From Xanthobacter autotrophicus (lineage in GTDB: Bacteria; Pseudomonadota; Alphaproteobacteria; Rhizobiales; Xanthobacteraceae), in contig NZ_VAUP01000022.1 of assembly GCF_005871085.1 (NCBI RefSeq), positions 124,001 through 188,000 of the forward strand: DNA of 64,000 bases, given 5' to 3'. The notes under the pieces are model-generated. The model was not told the DNA's origin and did not search any database. It worked only from the letters and a program-made list of their open reading frames with translations. Of the stretch, positions 8,476-18,000 are shown piece after piece (the stretch's first letter is position 1; every line of letters starts with the position of its first letter). The position numbers and the translations under genes are program-made.

Positions 8476-8685
8476 CTATTCGGCAGCTTCCTTCGGCGGC
8501 TTGCGCCGGCTTTTCGCAGGGATGACGAGATCGAACTCGGCGAGTTCCTCGTCGGTCGGAAGAGAAGTATCCGGATCTGCCTTTGCCGCCTCGATAATCT
8601 CAGCGTCAGTCATCGCGTCCACCTTCGACCAATCGAAGGTGCGCAAGAGACGTTCAGCTTCCTCGAGTTGCTTTTTCGTAGGCAC
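8476..8685 (-). CDS. Putative BrnA-like antitoxin, short form
   Basis: A 69-residue protein encoded just downstream of and overlapping brnT. GTG at 8685 is chosen because GGAG lies 8 bases upstream; GTG at 8694 would add three residues. The sequence begins with a helix (PTKKQLEEAERLL), then VDAMTDAEIIEAAKADPD.S.PTDEELAEF, which is the N-terminal toxin-binding type of segment known from BrnA. It stops at KSRRKPPKEAAE where BrnA proteins normally continue into a ribbon-helix-helix DNA-binding domain. No such domain follows in this frame. It is probably the antitoxin partner, truncated or of a minimal type. Confidence 0.65.
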   Translation of the reverse strand: MPTKKQLEEAERLLRTFDWSKVDAMTDAEIIEAAKADPDTSLPTDEELAEFDLVIPAKSRRKPPKEAAE

Positions 8686-8947
8686 GCCGTTCACTCCGAT
8701 GCGCAGCCCGGACGGAGATGATGCGTCGTCTCGTGCCACGCCAGATATAAACGCAGAATAGCACGCGATCGGCCACTTCTGCCATGGCTTCCACGCGGGC
8801 CTCGCCGGCGACCTGCTTCGGAGAGAGACGTTCAAAGCGCGGCCGGCCATCAAAAATGACCGCCGCAAAGAAGAGCGGCAAACCGTGCTTCACACGGTTT
8901 GCCGCGTCCTTGTCATCGTGCCATTCGAGGTCGTCGGTCTCGCCCAC
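8654..8947 (-). CDS. brnT: BrnT-family toxin (type II toxin-antitoxin system)
   Basis: A 97-residue protein with the BrnT pattern: LEWHDDKDAANRVKHGL at the start (family: W...K...N..KHGV.F), AAVIFDG, then an R-V-L-F-C-V-Y strand, RRRIISVRAAHRSERRAYE at the end. BrnT is a RelE-like ribonuclease that blocks translation and is neutralised by BrnA. GTG at 8947 is the start, with GGGAGG six bases upstream. The stop lies inside the antitoxin gene (overlap about 32 bases), the usual toxin-first brnTA order. Confidence 0.82.
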   Translation of the reverse strand: MGETDDLEWHDDKDAANRVKHGLPLFFAAVIFDGRPRFERLSPKQVAGEARVEAMAEVADRVLFCVYIWRGTRRRIISVRAAHRSERRAYEKATRGS

Positions 8948-8963
8948 GAATGCCTCCCAGTCC

Positions 8964-8978
8964 AGATTTTTTGAATCT
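8964..8978 (-). promoter_or_regulatory. Short dyad upstream of brnT
   Basis: The inverted repeat AGATT-TTTTG-AATCT sits 17-31 bases before the brnT start, just upstream of its ribosome binding site. BrnTA operons are normally repressed by their own antitoxin complex, so this AT-rich dyad is a candidate operator. The assignment is inference from position only. Confidence 0.35.
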
Positions 8979-8999
8979 ACACCGGTGACGTTGCAGCGG

Positions 9000-9018
9000 G
9001 GTTAAAGAACCTTTAACC
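9000..9018. repeat. Inverted repeat between ilvC and brnT
   Basis: A perfect 8-base inverted repeat, GGTTAAAG-AAC-CTTTAACC, lies 20 bases after the ilvC stop and 53 bases before the brnT start. It is AT-rich, unlike its surroundings. It could be a weak terminator of ilvC (no T run follows) or a binding site governing brnTA. Confidence 0.5.
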
Positions 9019-9037
9019 ACGAATGGGCGGCTCGCCC

Positions 9038-10813
<1,776 letters not shown>

Positions 10814-10915
10814 TCAGCGGCCGGGACGGATGCAACCGGGGCGGCGGGGGGACGGCGGGGCAAGGCATGGTGCCGAGCCACTCGCCATGGCGAAGAGGGC
10901 CTGCCCCCTCCCCGG

Positions 10916-10946
10916 CCCTCCCCCGCAAGCGGGAGAGGGGGTAGGG
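10916..10946. repeat. Intergenic palindrome, family C copy 2
   Basis: The second copy of the CCCTCCCCCGCAAGCGGG element with AGAGGGGG following, about 115 bases from the first copy and in the same orientation. On the ilv transcript the pair would form two hairpins between ilvB and ilvN and could alter the relative amounts of the subunits. No coding sequence lies here. Confidence 0.7.
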
Positions 10947-10988
10947 GCGGCGCGTGTCAGCGCATTCCGCCCCGGTCGCGACCGTGCC

Positions 10989-12749
10989 TCACACCAGCAT
11001 CTTGCCCTCGTCGGTGATGGCCTCGTCGAGGTCGATGGCCATGTCGCCGAGGATCATCTCGTTGTGGGCGCGGCCCGACGGGATCATGGGGAAGCAGTTC
11101 TCCTGCTGGTCCACGATGCAGTCGAAGATCACCGGGCGCTTCACGTTGATCATCTCCTGGATCGCCGCGTCGAGGTCGCCGGGCTTCTCGCAGCGGATGC
11201 CCACGCCGCCGTAGGCGTCGGCCAGCTTCACGAAGTCGGGCAGCGCTTCCGAATAGGAGTGGGAATAGCGCCCGCCGTGCAGCAGCTCCTGCCACTGGCG
11301 CACCATGCCCATGTAGCGGTTGTTGAGGATGAAGACCTTGACCGGCAGGTCGAACTGCACCGCCGTGGACATCTCCTGCATGTTCATGAGGATGGAGGCC
11401 TCGCCCGCGATGTCGATGCACAGCGCGTTCGGGTGGGCCTTCTGCGCGCCGATGGCGGCGGGCAGGCCGTAGCCCATGGTGCCGAGGCCGCCGGAGGTCA
11501 TCCAGCGGTTCGGCTCCTCGAAGCGGAAGAACTGCGCCGCCCACATCTGGTGCTGGCCCACTTCCGTGGAGATGTAGACGTCCTTGTCCTTGGTGGCCGC
11601 GTAGAGGCGCTCGATGGCGAACTGCGGCTTGATGATCTCGTCCGACGGGCGATAGGCGAGGCAGTTGCGCGACCGCCAGCGCTCGATCTGGGCCCACCAG
11701 GCGGCGAGCGCCGGCTGGTCGATCTTCAGCGAACGAGCGTTCCAGGCCTCGACCATGTCGGCGAGCACGCGGGTGCAGTCGCCGATGATGGGCAGGTCCA
11801 CCTTCACGTTCTTGTTGATGGAGGACGGGTCGATGTCGATGTGGATTTTCTTGGAGCCCGGCGCGAAGGCGTCGAGGCGACCGGTGATGCGGTCGTCGAA
11901 GCGCGCGCCGATGCAGACCATCACGTCGCAATCGTGCATCGCCATGTTGGCTTCATAGGTGCCGTGCATGCCCAGCATGCCCAGCCATTGCCGGTTCGCC
12001 GCCGGGAAGGCGCCGAGGCCCATCAGCGTCGAGGTGACCGGCACGCCGGTGAGGCGCGCCAGCTCGCGCAGCAGGCGGCTCGCCTCCGGCCCGGAATTGA
12101 TGACGCCGCCGCCGGTGTAGAAGATGGGCTTCTTCGCGCCCGCGATCATCTCCACTGCTGCAGAGATCTGCGCGTCCTCGGCCTTCAGCTTGGGCCGGTA
12201 GGTCTTGTGCTGGATGTTCTCGCGGCCGATGTAGGTGCCGGTGGCGAACTGGACATCCTTGGGGATGTCCACCACCACCGGGCCGGGACGGCCGTTCTGC
12301 GCCACGTAGAAGGCCTCGTGCAGCACGCGCGCGAGGTCGTTCACGTCGCGCACGAGATAATTGTGCTTGGTGCAGGGCCGTGTGATGCCCACAGTGTCGC
12401 ATTCCTGGAACGCGTCATTGCCGATGAGGTGGGTCGCCACTTGCCCGGTGATGCAGACCAGGGGAATCGAATCCATCAGCGCGTCGGTGAGGCCGGTGAC
12501 CGCATTGGTGGCGCCAGGGCCGGAGGTGACGAGCACCACGCCGACCTTGCCGGAGGAGCGGGCATAGCCCTCCGCCGCATGAACCGCCGCCTGCTCGTGA
12601 CGGACCAGGATGTGCTCGATGGCGTTCTGCTGGAACAGCGCGTCATAGATCGGCAGCACCGCCCCGCCCGGATAGCCGAAGAAGTGCTCGACACCCTGGT
12701 CGGCGAAGGCGCGCATCACCATTTCGGCGCCGGTCATCTGGATGCTCAT
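10989..12749 (-). CDS. ilvB: Acetolactate synthase large (catalytic) subunit, biosynthetic
   Basis: A 586-residue thiamine-diphosphate enzyme that condenses pyruvate with pyruvate or 2-oxobutyrate. ATG at 12749 is chosen because GGAG sits 8 bases upstream and the product starts MSIQMTGAEMVMRAFADQGV, as in relatives. The N-terminal YPGG...E region (FGYPGGAVLPIYDAL), the FAD-binding middle and the C-terminal ThDP motif are present. The ThDP motif begins IAGEAS instead of the more common GDGS and ends FILNNRYMGMVRQW; the GEAS form is, to my knowledge, usual in alphaproteobacteria. It is the first structural gene after the attenuator leader. Confidence 0.97.
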   Translation of the reverse strand: MSIQMTGAEMVMRAFADQGVEHFFGYPGGAVLPIYDALFQQNAIEHILVRHEQAAVHAAEGYARSSGKVGVVLVTSGPGATNAVTGLTDALMDSIPLVCITGQVATHLIGNDAFQECDTVGITRPCTKHNYLVRDVNDLARVLHEAFYVAQNGRPGPVVVDIPKDVQFATGTYIGRENIQHKTYRPKLKAEDAQISAAVEMIAGAKKPIFYTGGGVINSGPEASRLLRELARLTGVPVTSTLMGLGAFPAANRQWLGMLGMHGTYEANMAMHDCDVMVCIGARFDDRITGRLDAFAPGSKKIHIDIDPSSINKNVKVDLPIIGDCTRVLADMVEAWNARSLKIDQPALAAWWAQIERWRSRNCLAYRPSDEIIKPQFAIERLYAATKDKDVYISTEVGQHQMWAAQFFRFEEPNRWMTSGGLGTMGYGLPAAIGAQKAHPNALCIDIAGEASILMNMQEMSTAVQFDLPVKVFILNNRYMGMVRQWQELLHGGRYSHSYSEALPDFVKLADAYGGVGIRCEKPGDLDAAIQEMINVKRPVIFDCIVDQQENCFPMIPSGRAHNEMILGDMAIDLDEAITDEGKMLV

Positions 12750-12880
12750 GGTCTGCAACTCCATCAGGGGCGCCTTCGGCCCCGCCGGGCTCAAGCCGGC
12801 AAATCTTGCATCAACGCCGGCACGCCGGCATCTCGGTCACGAATGGCGGCCGGTGCCGGACGCCGAAGCCCTTCAGAAAC

Positions 12881-12906
12881 GACGAAGGGGCCCGAAGGCC
12901 CCTCGT
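12881..12906 (-). terminator. Attenuator hairpin of the ilvB leader
   Basis: On the minus strand the arms ACGAGGGGCC and GGCCCCTTCGT pair around a TTCG tetraloop with a single unpaired T, followed by GTTTC. It lies 28 bases after the leader peptide stop and about 130 bases before ilvB. TGGCGCGT (12915-12908), beside its 5' arm, can pair with GCGCGCCA inside the leader peptide gene (12958-12951) and could form a competing structure. The T run is short, so termination strength is uncertain. Confidence 0.7.
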
Positions 12907-12933
12907 CACGCGCCACCTCGTCTGCCGCAGCCC

Positions 12934-12990
12934 TCAGGCTGGACAAAAAGTGGCGCGCCACCCTACGAGAAGAATAACGATCTTGCGCAT
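12934..12990 (-). CDS. ilvB operon leader peptide
   Basis: An 18-codon open frame, MRKIVILLVGWRATFCPA, ending in TGA. Residues 4-9 are I-V-I-L-L-V, the three amino acids made by the pathway. AAAGGGA lies about 10 bases upstream of the ATG as a ribosome binding site, and a good promoter lies 31 bases further upstream. A stretch of regulatory codons followed by a hairpin before ilvB is the design of translation-coupled attenuation: ribosomes stalled for charged Ile, Val or Leu tRNA would prevent the terminator from forming. It is too short for routine gene finders. Confidence 0.85.
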   Translation of the reverse strand: MRKIVILLVGWRATFCPA

Positions 12991-13020
12991 GTCGGCGCTG
13001 TCCCTTTCAAAAGTTGCGCG

Positions 13021-13049
13021 AAGCTACCCATGCGCAGGCCGCACGTCAA
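13021..13049 (-). promoter_or_regulatory. Promoter of the ilvB leader
   Basis: A sigma-70-type promoter on the minus strand: TTGACG at 13049-13044, a 17-base spacer, then TAGCTT at 13026-13021. Transcription would begin near 13014, about 24 bases before the leader peptide ATG. The match to consensus and the spacing make this the probable start of the ilvB transcript. Confidence 0.7.
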
Positions 13050-13204
13050 GCGGTGCCACAGGACTTCTGAGGCCGGATCGCAAAATTCCGTTAGGGAACG
13101 AATGATAGGCTCTCTTCGCCGTCCGCCCCGATATTGCCCCATCTTTGGGCTGTGTATATCACCACAAGGTTCCGCAGGGGTGGAATGAGGAGGGGCTCGG
13201 CCTC

Positions 13205-13693
13205 ATGAAGAAACTGACGCTCGCATTCGCCACGGCGGCCGCACTGGCCGGGACCGCGCTGTCGACAGGCGCCGCACTGGCGGATTGCCAGAGCGATGTC
13301 GCCTCCGTGCGCGGGGAGCTGGAAGAGAAGGGCAAGGCCCTCCAGGCCGCCATCAAGAAGAAGGCCGATCCCCAGACCCTGTGCCCGCTGTTCCGCGCCT
13401 ACACCGCCTCCGAGGCCAAGTGGGTGAAGTTCCTGGGCGACAACAAGGACTGGTGCCAGATCCCGCCCCAGGCCATCGAAAATGCCGCCGAAGGCGCCAA
13501 GAAGTCGGTGGGCATCCGCAACAAGATTTGCGAAGCCGCCGCCAACGGTGGCGCCGCGCCCGGCGGCGGGGCCGCCAAGCCGCCGCCGCAGGGTTCCCTG
13601 TCCAGCGCGCTCGGCATCACCACCGGCTATAGCCTTGGCTCGCAGAAGAGCGGTGGCGTGTTCGACACGCTGAACGGCAACGCGCTGAAGTGA
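13205..13693 (+). CDS. Secreted protein of unknown function
   Basis: A 162-residue protein. ATG at 13205 opens a clear signal peptide (MKKLTLAFATAAALAGTALS, cleavage near ALA-DC). The mature part has a helix-rich section (VRGELEEKGKALQAAIKKK), four Cys (in DCQ, LCPLF, WCQ and ICEAA) that could form two disulfides, and a low-complexity Gly/Ala/Pro stretch near 115-130 before a Gly/Ser-rich end. It resembles small conserved periplasmic proteins of Hyphomicrobiales; no function is known to me. It stands alone between the divergent ilv leader and ubiA. Confidence 0.8.
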   Translation: MKKLTLAFATAAALAGTALSTGAALADCQSDVASVRGELEEKGKALQAAIKKKADPQTLCPLFRAYTASEAKWVKFLGDNKDWCQIPPQAIENAAEGAKKSVGIRNKICEAAANGGAAPGGGAAKPPPQGSLSSALGITTGYSLGSQKSGGVFDTLNGNALK

Positions 13694-13730
13694 GGCCGTC
13701 GGATTGCCCTCGGGTTCCCGCGATGGGGCG

Positions 13731-14675
13731 ATGCCCCCACCTGTCGCCGACGCCTCGCACGGTAACTGGGTAGATCGTTTCGCGCCCCTGCGCGTGCGCC
13801 CCTATCTGCGACTCGCCCGGCTGGACCGGCCCATCGGCTCGTGGCTGCTGCTGTTGCCGTGCTGGTGGTCCACCGCGCTTGCCGCTATCGCCGACGACGC
13901 CCCCTATCCCGATCCCCGGCTGCTGGTGCTGTTCGCCATCGGCGCCGTAGCCATGCGCGGCGCCGGCTGCACCTGGAACGACATCCTCGACCGCAAGATC
14001 GACCGGCAGGTGGCCCGCACCCGCAACCGCCCCGTGGCTTCGGGCGCCGTGAGCGTACCGGCGGCCTTCGCCTTCCTCGCGGCGCAGGCCCTCGTCGGGC
14101 TCGCAGTGCTGCTGTCGCTGCCCCATTTCGCCATCGTCACCGGCCTGGCGTCCCTGGGTGTGGTGGCCATTTACCCGCTGATGAAGCGCGTCACTTCGGT
14201 GCCGCAGCTCATCCTGGGCATCGCCTTCTCGTGGGGCGCGCTCATGGGCTGGGCCAGCGTGATGCGCACCATCGCCGACCCGGCCCTGCTGCTGTTCGCC
14301 GGCTGCGTGCTGTGGGTGTTCGCCTACGACACCATCTATGCCCACCAGGACAAGGAGGACGACGCCATCGTGGGCGTGCGCTCCACCGCGCTGCTGTTCG
14401 GCCGCAGCACGGCTTTGGTAGTGGCGCTCTGCTATACTTTGGTCGTGGTCCTGTTCGGCATCGCCCTGCTGTCGGTGCCCTCCGGCCCGTTCGCGGTCAT
14501 GGGCCTGATCGGCTTCGCCATGCACTTGGCCGGGCAGGTGCGCCGACTCGACATCGACGACGGCGCACGCTGCCTCAGCGTATTCAAGTCCAACCGCGAC
14601 GCCGGCCTGATCCTGTTCGCGGGCCTTGCCCTCGACACCCTGGTGCCCAACACGCTCGCGCCGCTTCTGCCCTGA
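13731..14675 (+). CDS. ubiA: 4-hydroxybenzoate polyprenyltransferase
   Basis: A 314-residue integral membrane prenyltransferase of ubiquinone synthesis, attaching the polyprenyl chain to 4-hydroxybenzoate. The first Asp-rich motif is N83-D84-I-L-D87-R-K-I-D91 (NDxxDxxxD), and the second is YDTIYAHQDKEDD in the latter half, both needed for Mg-diphosphate binding. About eight to nine hydrophobic segments are visible. ATG at 13731 is preferred; an in-frame TTG at 13704 would add nine residues just after the preceding gene. Neighbours do not belong to ubiquinone synthesis. Confidence 0.95.
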   Translation: MPPPVADASHGNWVDRFAPLRVRPYLRLARLDRPIGSWLLLLPCWWSTALAAIADDAPYPDPRLLVLFAIGAVAMRGAGCTWNDILDRKIDRQVARTRNRPVASGAVSVPAAFAFLAAQALVGLAVLLSLPHFAIVTGLASLGVVAIYPLMKRVTSVPQLILGIAFSWGALMGWASVMRTIADPALLLFAGCVLWVFAYDTIYAHQDKEDDAIVGVRSTALLFGRSTALVVALCYTLVVVLFGIALLSVPSGPFAVMGLIGFAMHLAGQVRRLDIDDGARCLSVFKSNRDAGLILFAGLALDTLVPNTLAPLLP

Positions 14676-14751
14676 GGCGAGGCGCGGCATTGACGCAGTG
14701 CAGCACAAGTCTTCTTGCCTCAGGACGCCGACGCCCCTATGTGGCAGGCCC

Positions 14752-15588
14752 ATGAGCGTCGAGCCCACGAGCGGCCCCGACGGGCCTGACCCCGCCCCCC
14801 TGGCGCGCCAGCTCACCGAGACGGTGACGGCGGCGGGCGAGATCGCGCTCGCCATGTTCCAGGCTGGCGTGAAATCCTGGACCAAGGGCAACAATTCCCC
14901 CGTCACCGAGGCGGACATGGCGGTGGACGCCTTTCTCCACCGCCACCTCACCGCGCTGGATGCCGGCATCGGCTGGCTCTCCGAGGAATCCGCCGACGGC
15001 CCGGCGCGCCTCGGCACCCGCCGGCTGTGGGTGGTGGATCCCATCGACGGCACCCGAGGCTTCATGGCCGGCGGCCATGACTGGGCGGTCTCGGTGGCGC
15101 TGGTGGAAGAGGGCCGGCCCGTTCTCGCCGCCCTGTTCGCCCCCGCCACCGGGCAGCTGTTCACCGCCGAGGCCGGCCGGGGCGCCGTGCTCAATGGCGC
15201 TCCGTTGAAGGTGAAGCCCTGCCATACCCTCGACGGGGCCCGAGTGGCCGGCCCTCCCGCAGATCTTGACGCCCTCGCCCGGCGTGCGTCGGTGGAGCGC
15301 CTGCCGCGCATCCGCTCGCTGGCATTGCGCATCGCCCGCGTCGCCACGGGAGAGATCGACATCGCCTTCGCCGCCGGCAACAGCAGTGACTGGGACCTGG
15401 CGGCCGCCGACCTCATCGTGCACGAGGCCCACGGCCTTCTGACCACCCGCGACGGCATGCCCTTGCGCTACAACGCGCCGGATCCGCGCCACCCCGCGCT
15501 CATCTGCGCCAGCCCCGCGCTTCACGCCGCGCTGGTGGAGAATGCGCCCCCGCCCCCGTTTTTCAACACCACTTTGGATCAGCGCTAG
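14752..15588 (+). CDS. Inositol monophosphatase/3'(2'),5'-bisphosphate nucleotidase family protein (CysQ-like)
   Basis: A 278-residue Mg-dependent, Li-sensitive-type phosphatase. Metal ligands are visible in WLSEES (Glu78-Glu79), DPIDGT (96-101) and WDLAAADLIVHEA near residue 210, the three signature sites of the inositol monophosphatase superfamily. Members beside DUF4170 in alphaproteobacteria are usually labelled 3'(2'),5'-bisphosphate nucleotidase; substrate cannot be fixed from sequence. It begins the lipid A/Kdo cluster, 12 bases before the DUF4170 gene, so it is likely co-transcribed with it. Confidence 0.88.
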   Translation: MSVEPTSGPDGPDPAPLARQLTETVTAAGEIALAMFQAGVKSWTKGNNSPVTEADMAVDAFLHRHLTALDAGIGWLSEESADGPARLGTRRLWVVDPIDGTRGFMAGGHDWAVSVALVEEGRPVLAALFAPATGQLFTAEAGRGAVLNGAPLKVKPCHTLDGARVAGPPADLDALARRASVERLPRIRSLALRIARVATGEIDIAFAAGNSSDWDLAAADLIVHEAHGLLTTRDGMPLRYNAPDPRHPALICASPALHAALVENAPPPPFFNTTLDQR

Positions 15589-15600
15589 TTGGGAAAAGCC

Positions 15601-15846
15601 ATGACTGACACACACAAGCAGTTGCCCCACCTCGTCTTCGGCGGTGAGCTCACCACCCTCGACGGCTCCGAATTCAAGGATCTCTCCAAGCTCGACATCG
15701 TCGGCATCTTCCCTGACTATGCCAGCGCGGCCGCCGCCTGGAAGGCGAAGGCGCAGCAGACGGTGGACAACGCCCTGATGCGCTATTTCGTCGTGCACCT
15801 GCACCGCCTGCTGGATCCCGAAACCGGCAAGGTCCAGGGCAGCTGA
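15601..15846 (+). CDS. DUF4170 family protein
   Basis: An 81-residue protein matching DUF4170 over its whole length: HLVFGGELTTLDGSEFKDLS, then VGIFPDYASAAAAWKAKAQ, and YFVVHLHRLLDP at the end. ATG at 15601 is the start, 12 bases after the preceding stop. No signal or membrane segment is present. The family has no established function, but it is repeatedly found between the phosphatase gene and the DUF374 acyltransferase gene in alphaproteobacteria, as here, which suggests a role linked to lipid A or Kdo assembly. Confidence 0.88.
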   Translation: MTDTHKQLPHLVFGGELTTLDGSEFKDLSKLDIVGIFPDYASAAAAWKAKAQQTVDNALMRYFVVHLHRLLDPETGKVQGS

Positions 15847-16007
15847 CGCAGTGTAATGCCCGCCCCCCGGGGGCGGGCTCCATGAGGGGAAGCGGTCGGG
15901 ACGCACAGGCCCGGCCTGCCCTTCCGTCTCCAAGATGAATAAGAAGGGGCGTTGGCTGGACCCGGCGATAAGCCGCCGGCCGCATAGCCCGGAGCAAAGA
16001 CCAAAAG

Positions 16008-16706
16008 ATGTGGCGGCGACTGAGGACAAACCACGCCTTCAAAGTGGCGGCGGGCACGACGTTCGCGTCCTATTTCAAGCTCGTGGCCCACACCACGCGG
16101 TTCGTGATCGAGCCGCCGGACATCTTCGAGACCATTGACGAGCGCATGCCGGTGATCATCACCTTCTGGCATGGGCAGCATTTCCTGACACCCTTCGCCA
16201 TGAAGCCCCATCACAAGGCGAAGGTGCTCATCTCCCGCCACGCGGATGCGGAGATCAACGCCATCGCCGCCGAGAAGCTGGGGGTGGGCACCATCCGCGG
16301 CTCCGGCGCCACCTCCCGCAACGATTTCCACCGCAAGGGCGCGGTCTCCGCGACCTATGAGATGCTCGATACCCTGGAACAGGGCATCAACGTGGCCATG
16401 ACCGCCGACGTGCCGAAGATCGCGCGCAGGGCTGGCATGGGCGTCGTGACCATTGCGCGGTATTCGGGACGCCCTATCATCCCGCTCGCCATGGCCACCC
16501 GCAACCGCATCACCCTGAAGAGCTGGGACCGCGCCAGCCTCAACCTGCCGTTCGGCCGGGGCGCCGCCGTGGTGGGCGAGCCCATCTTCGTGCCGCGCGA
16601 GGCGGACGAGGCGACCATGAAGGCCGCCCGCGACCTGGTGCAGGCCCGGCTTGAAGCCGTCACCGCCCGGGCCGAGGCCCTTGCCGCCGGAGCAGGCTCC
16701 GTATGA
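16008..16706 (+). CDS. Lysophospholipid acyltransferase family protein (DUF374)
   Basis: A 232-residue protein of the DUF374/lysophospholipid acyltransferase-like group. Typical blocks are VIITFWHGQHFLTPFAM near 50-66, ISRHADAE near 75-82, IRGSGATSRN near 95-104, and MTADVPKIARR, a close match to the family's TPDGP-like acceptor loop but with Asp-Val-Pro. These proteins sit beside waaA in alphaproteobacteria and are thought to acylate a lipid in outer-membrane synthesis. Its stop overlaps waaA by 4 bases. The exact acyl acceptor is unknown. Confidence 0.87.
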   Translation: MWRRLRTNHAFKVAAGTTFASYFKLVAHTTRFVIEPPDIFETIDERMPVIITFWHGQHFLTPFAMKPHHKAKVLISRHADAEINAIAAEKLGVGTIRGSGATSRNDFHRKGAVSATYEMLDTLEQGINVAMTADVPKIARRAGMGVVTIARYSGRPIIPLAMATRNRITLKSWDRASLNLPFGRGAAVVGEPIFVPREADEATMKAARDLVQARLEAVTARAEALAAGAGSV

Positions 16707-17998
16707 AGGGTCGCGCCCTGCCCCTGACCCTGCGCCTCTACCGGGGCGCGAGCGCCGCGGCCTCGCTCCTCGCTCCGGCCTGGCTCTCCTACAGGGTGCG
16801 CAAGGGTAAGGAAGATCCCTCCCGCCTCGCCGAGCGGCGCGGACATCCCAGCGCCGAACGCCCGGACGGACCGCTGGTGTGGGTGCATGGGGCCAGCGTC
16901 GGCGAGGTGATCTCGGTGCTGCCGCTGATCGAACGCCTCGATGCGCGCGGCTTCAAGGTGCTTTTGACCTCGGGCACCCTCACCTCCAGCCGGGTGGCCG
17001 CAACCCGCGCCCCGCCCGGGGTGATCCACCAGTTCGTACCGCTCGATGCGCGCGGCTTCATCGCCCGTTTCCTCGACCACTGGGCGCCGGACCTGGTGCT
17101 TCTGGCCGAATCGGAGCTGTGGCCCAACCTGATCGCTGAGCTGGGCCGGCGCGGCACCCCGGTGGTACTGGTGAACGGCCGGCTGTCCGAGCGCTCGTCC
17201 AAGCGCTGGGCCCGCCTGCCCAAGAGCGCCCGCGCCTTGCTCTCGCGCATCGACCTTTGCCTGGCCCAGAGCGCGGAGGACGCGGCGCGCTTCCGCGCTC
17301 TGGGCACGCCACGCGTCGAAATCTGCGGAAATCTCAAGTTCGACGTGCCGCCGCCCGGCGTGGATGCCGCCGAGCTGAAGCGCTTCGGCCTCGCCGTGGG
17401 CAAGCGACCGGTGCTGCTGGCCGCCTCAACCCACGAGGGGGAGGAAGGCGCGATCATCGAGGCCCATCGCATCATCACCTCGCGGATTCCCGACCTGCTC
17501 ACCATCATCGCCCCGCGCCATCCCGAGCGCGGCACCGAGGTGGCGGAGCTGGCCGAGGCCGCCGGCCTTGCTCCGCGCCAACGCACCTTCGACGAATGGC
17601 CCGACGCGGACACCGGCATCTATGTGGCCGACACCATCGGAGAGCTGGGCCTGTTCTACCGCCTGGCGCAGGTGGCCTTCATGGGCGGCTCGCTGGTGGA
17701 GCACGGCGGGCAGAACCCCATCGAGCCGGCCAAGCTCGGCACGGTGGTACTCCACGGTCCCCATGTGTGGAACTTCGCCGCCGTCTATGAAGCCCTCGAC
17801 ACCAACGAGGGCGCGGCAGAAGTAGCCGACGCCATGGGCATCGCCCGCGCCGCCTATGCCCTGATGCAAGACAGCCAGATTCAGGGCCATATGGCCGACG
17901 CCGCCTTCGCCACCGTCACCGCTTTGGGCGGCGCGCTGGATCGCACGCTCTCGGCCATCGAGCCCTATCTCATCCAGATCCGCCTCGAGGCCCGCTGA
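16703..17998 (+). CDS. waaA: 3-deoxy-D-manno-octulosonic acid transferase
   Basis: A 431-residue glycosyltransferase (GT30 family, KdtA) that moves Kdo from CMP-Kdo to lipid IVA at the inner membrane. Conserved blocks include VWVHGASVGEVISVLPL near 55-71, LLTSGTLTSSRVA near 88, LAESELWPNLI near 133 and the C-terminal FMGGSLVEHGGQNPIEPAKL. A hydrophobic N-terminus (residues 1-25) anchors it in the membrane. It overlaps the acyltransferase gene (ATGA) and is 2 bases from lpxK, so all three are made from one message. Confidence 0.95.
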   Translation: MKGRALPLTLRLYRGASAAASLLAPAWLSYRVRKGKEDPSRLAERRGHPSAERPDGPLVWVHGASVGEVISVLPLIERLDARGFKVLLTSGTLTSSRVAATRAPPGVIHQFVPLDARGFIARFLDHWAPDLVLLAESELWPNLIAELGRRGTPVVLVNGRLSERSSKRWARLPKSARALLSRIDLCLAQSAEDAARFRALGTPRVEICGNLKFDVPPPGVDAAELKRFGLAVGKRPVLLAASTHEGEEGAIIEAHRIITSRIPDLLTIIAPRHPERGTEVAELAEAAGLAPRQRTFDEWPDADTGIYVADTIGELGLFYRLAQVAFMGGSLVEHGGQNPIEPAKLGTVVLHGPHVWNFAAVYEALDTNEGAAEVADAMGIARAAYALMQDSQIQGHMADAAFATVTALGGALDRTLSAIEPYLIQIRLEAR

Positions 17999-18000
17999 AG

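Noticed and set aside
8948-9037. tRNA or small RNA gene between brnT and ilvC
   Set aside because: No tRNA features; only AT-rich dyads are present.
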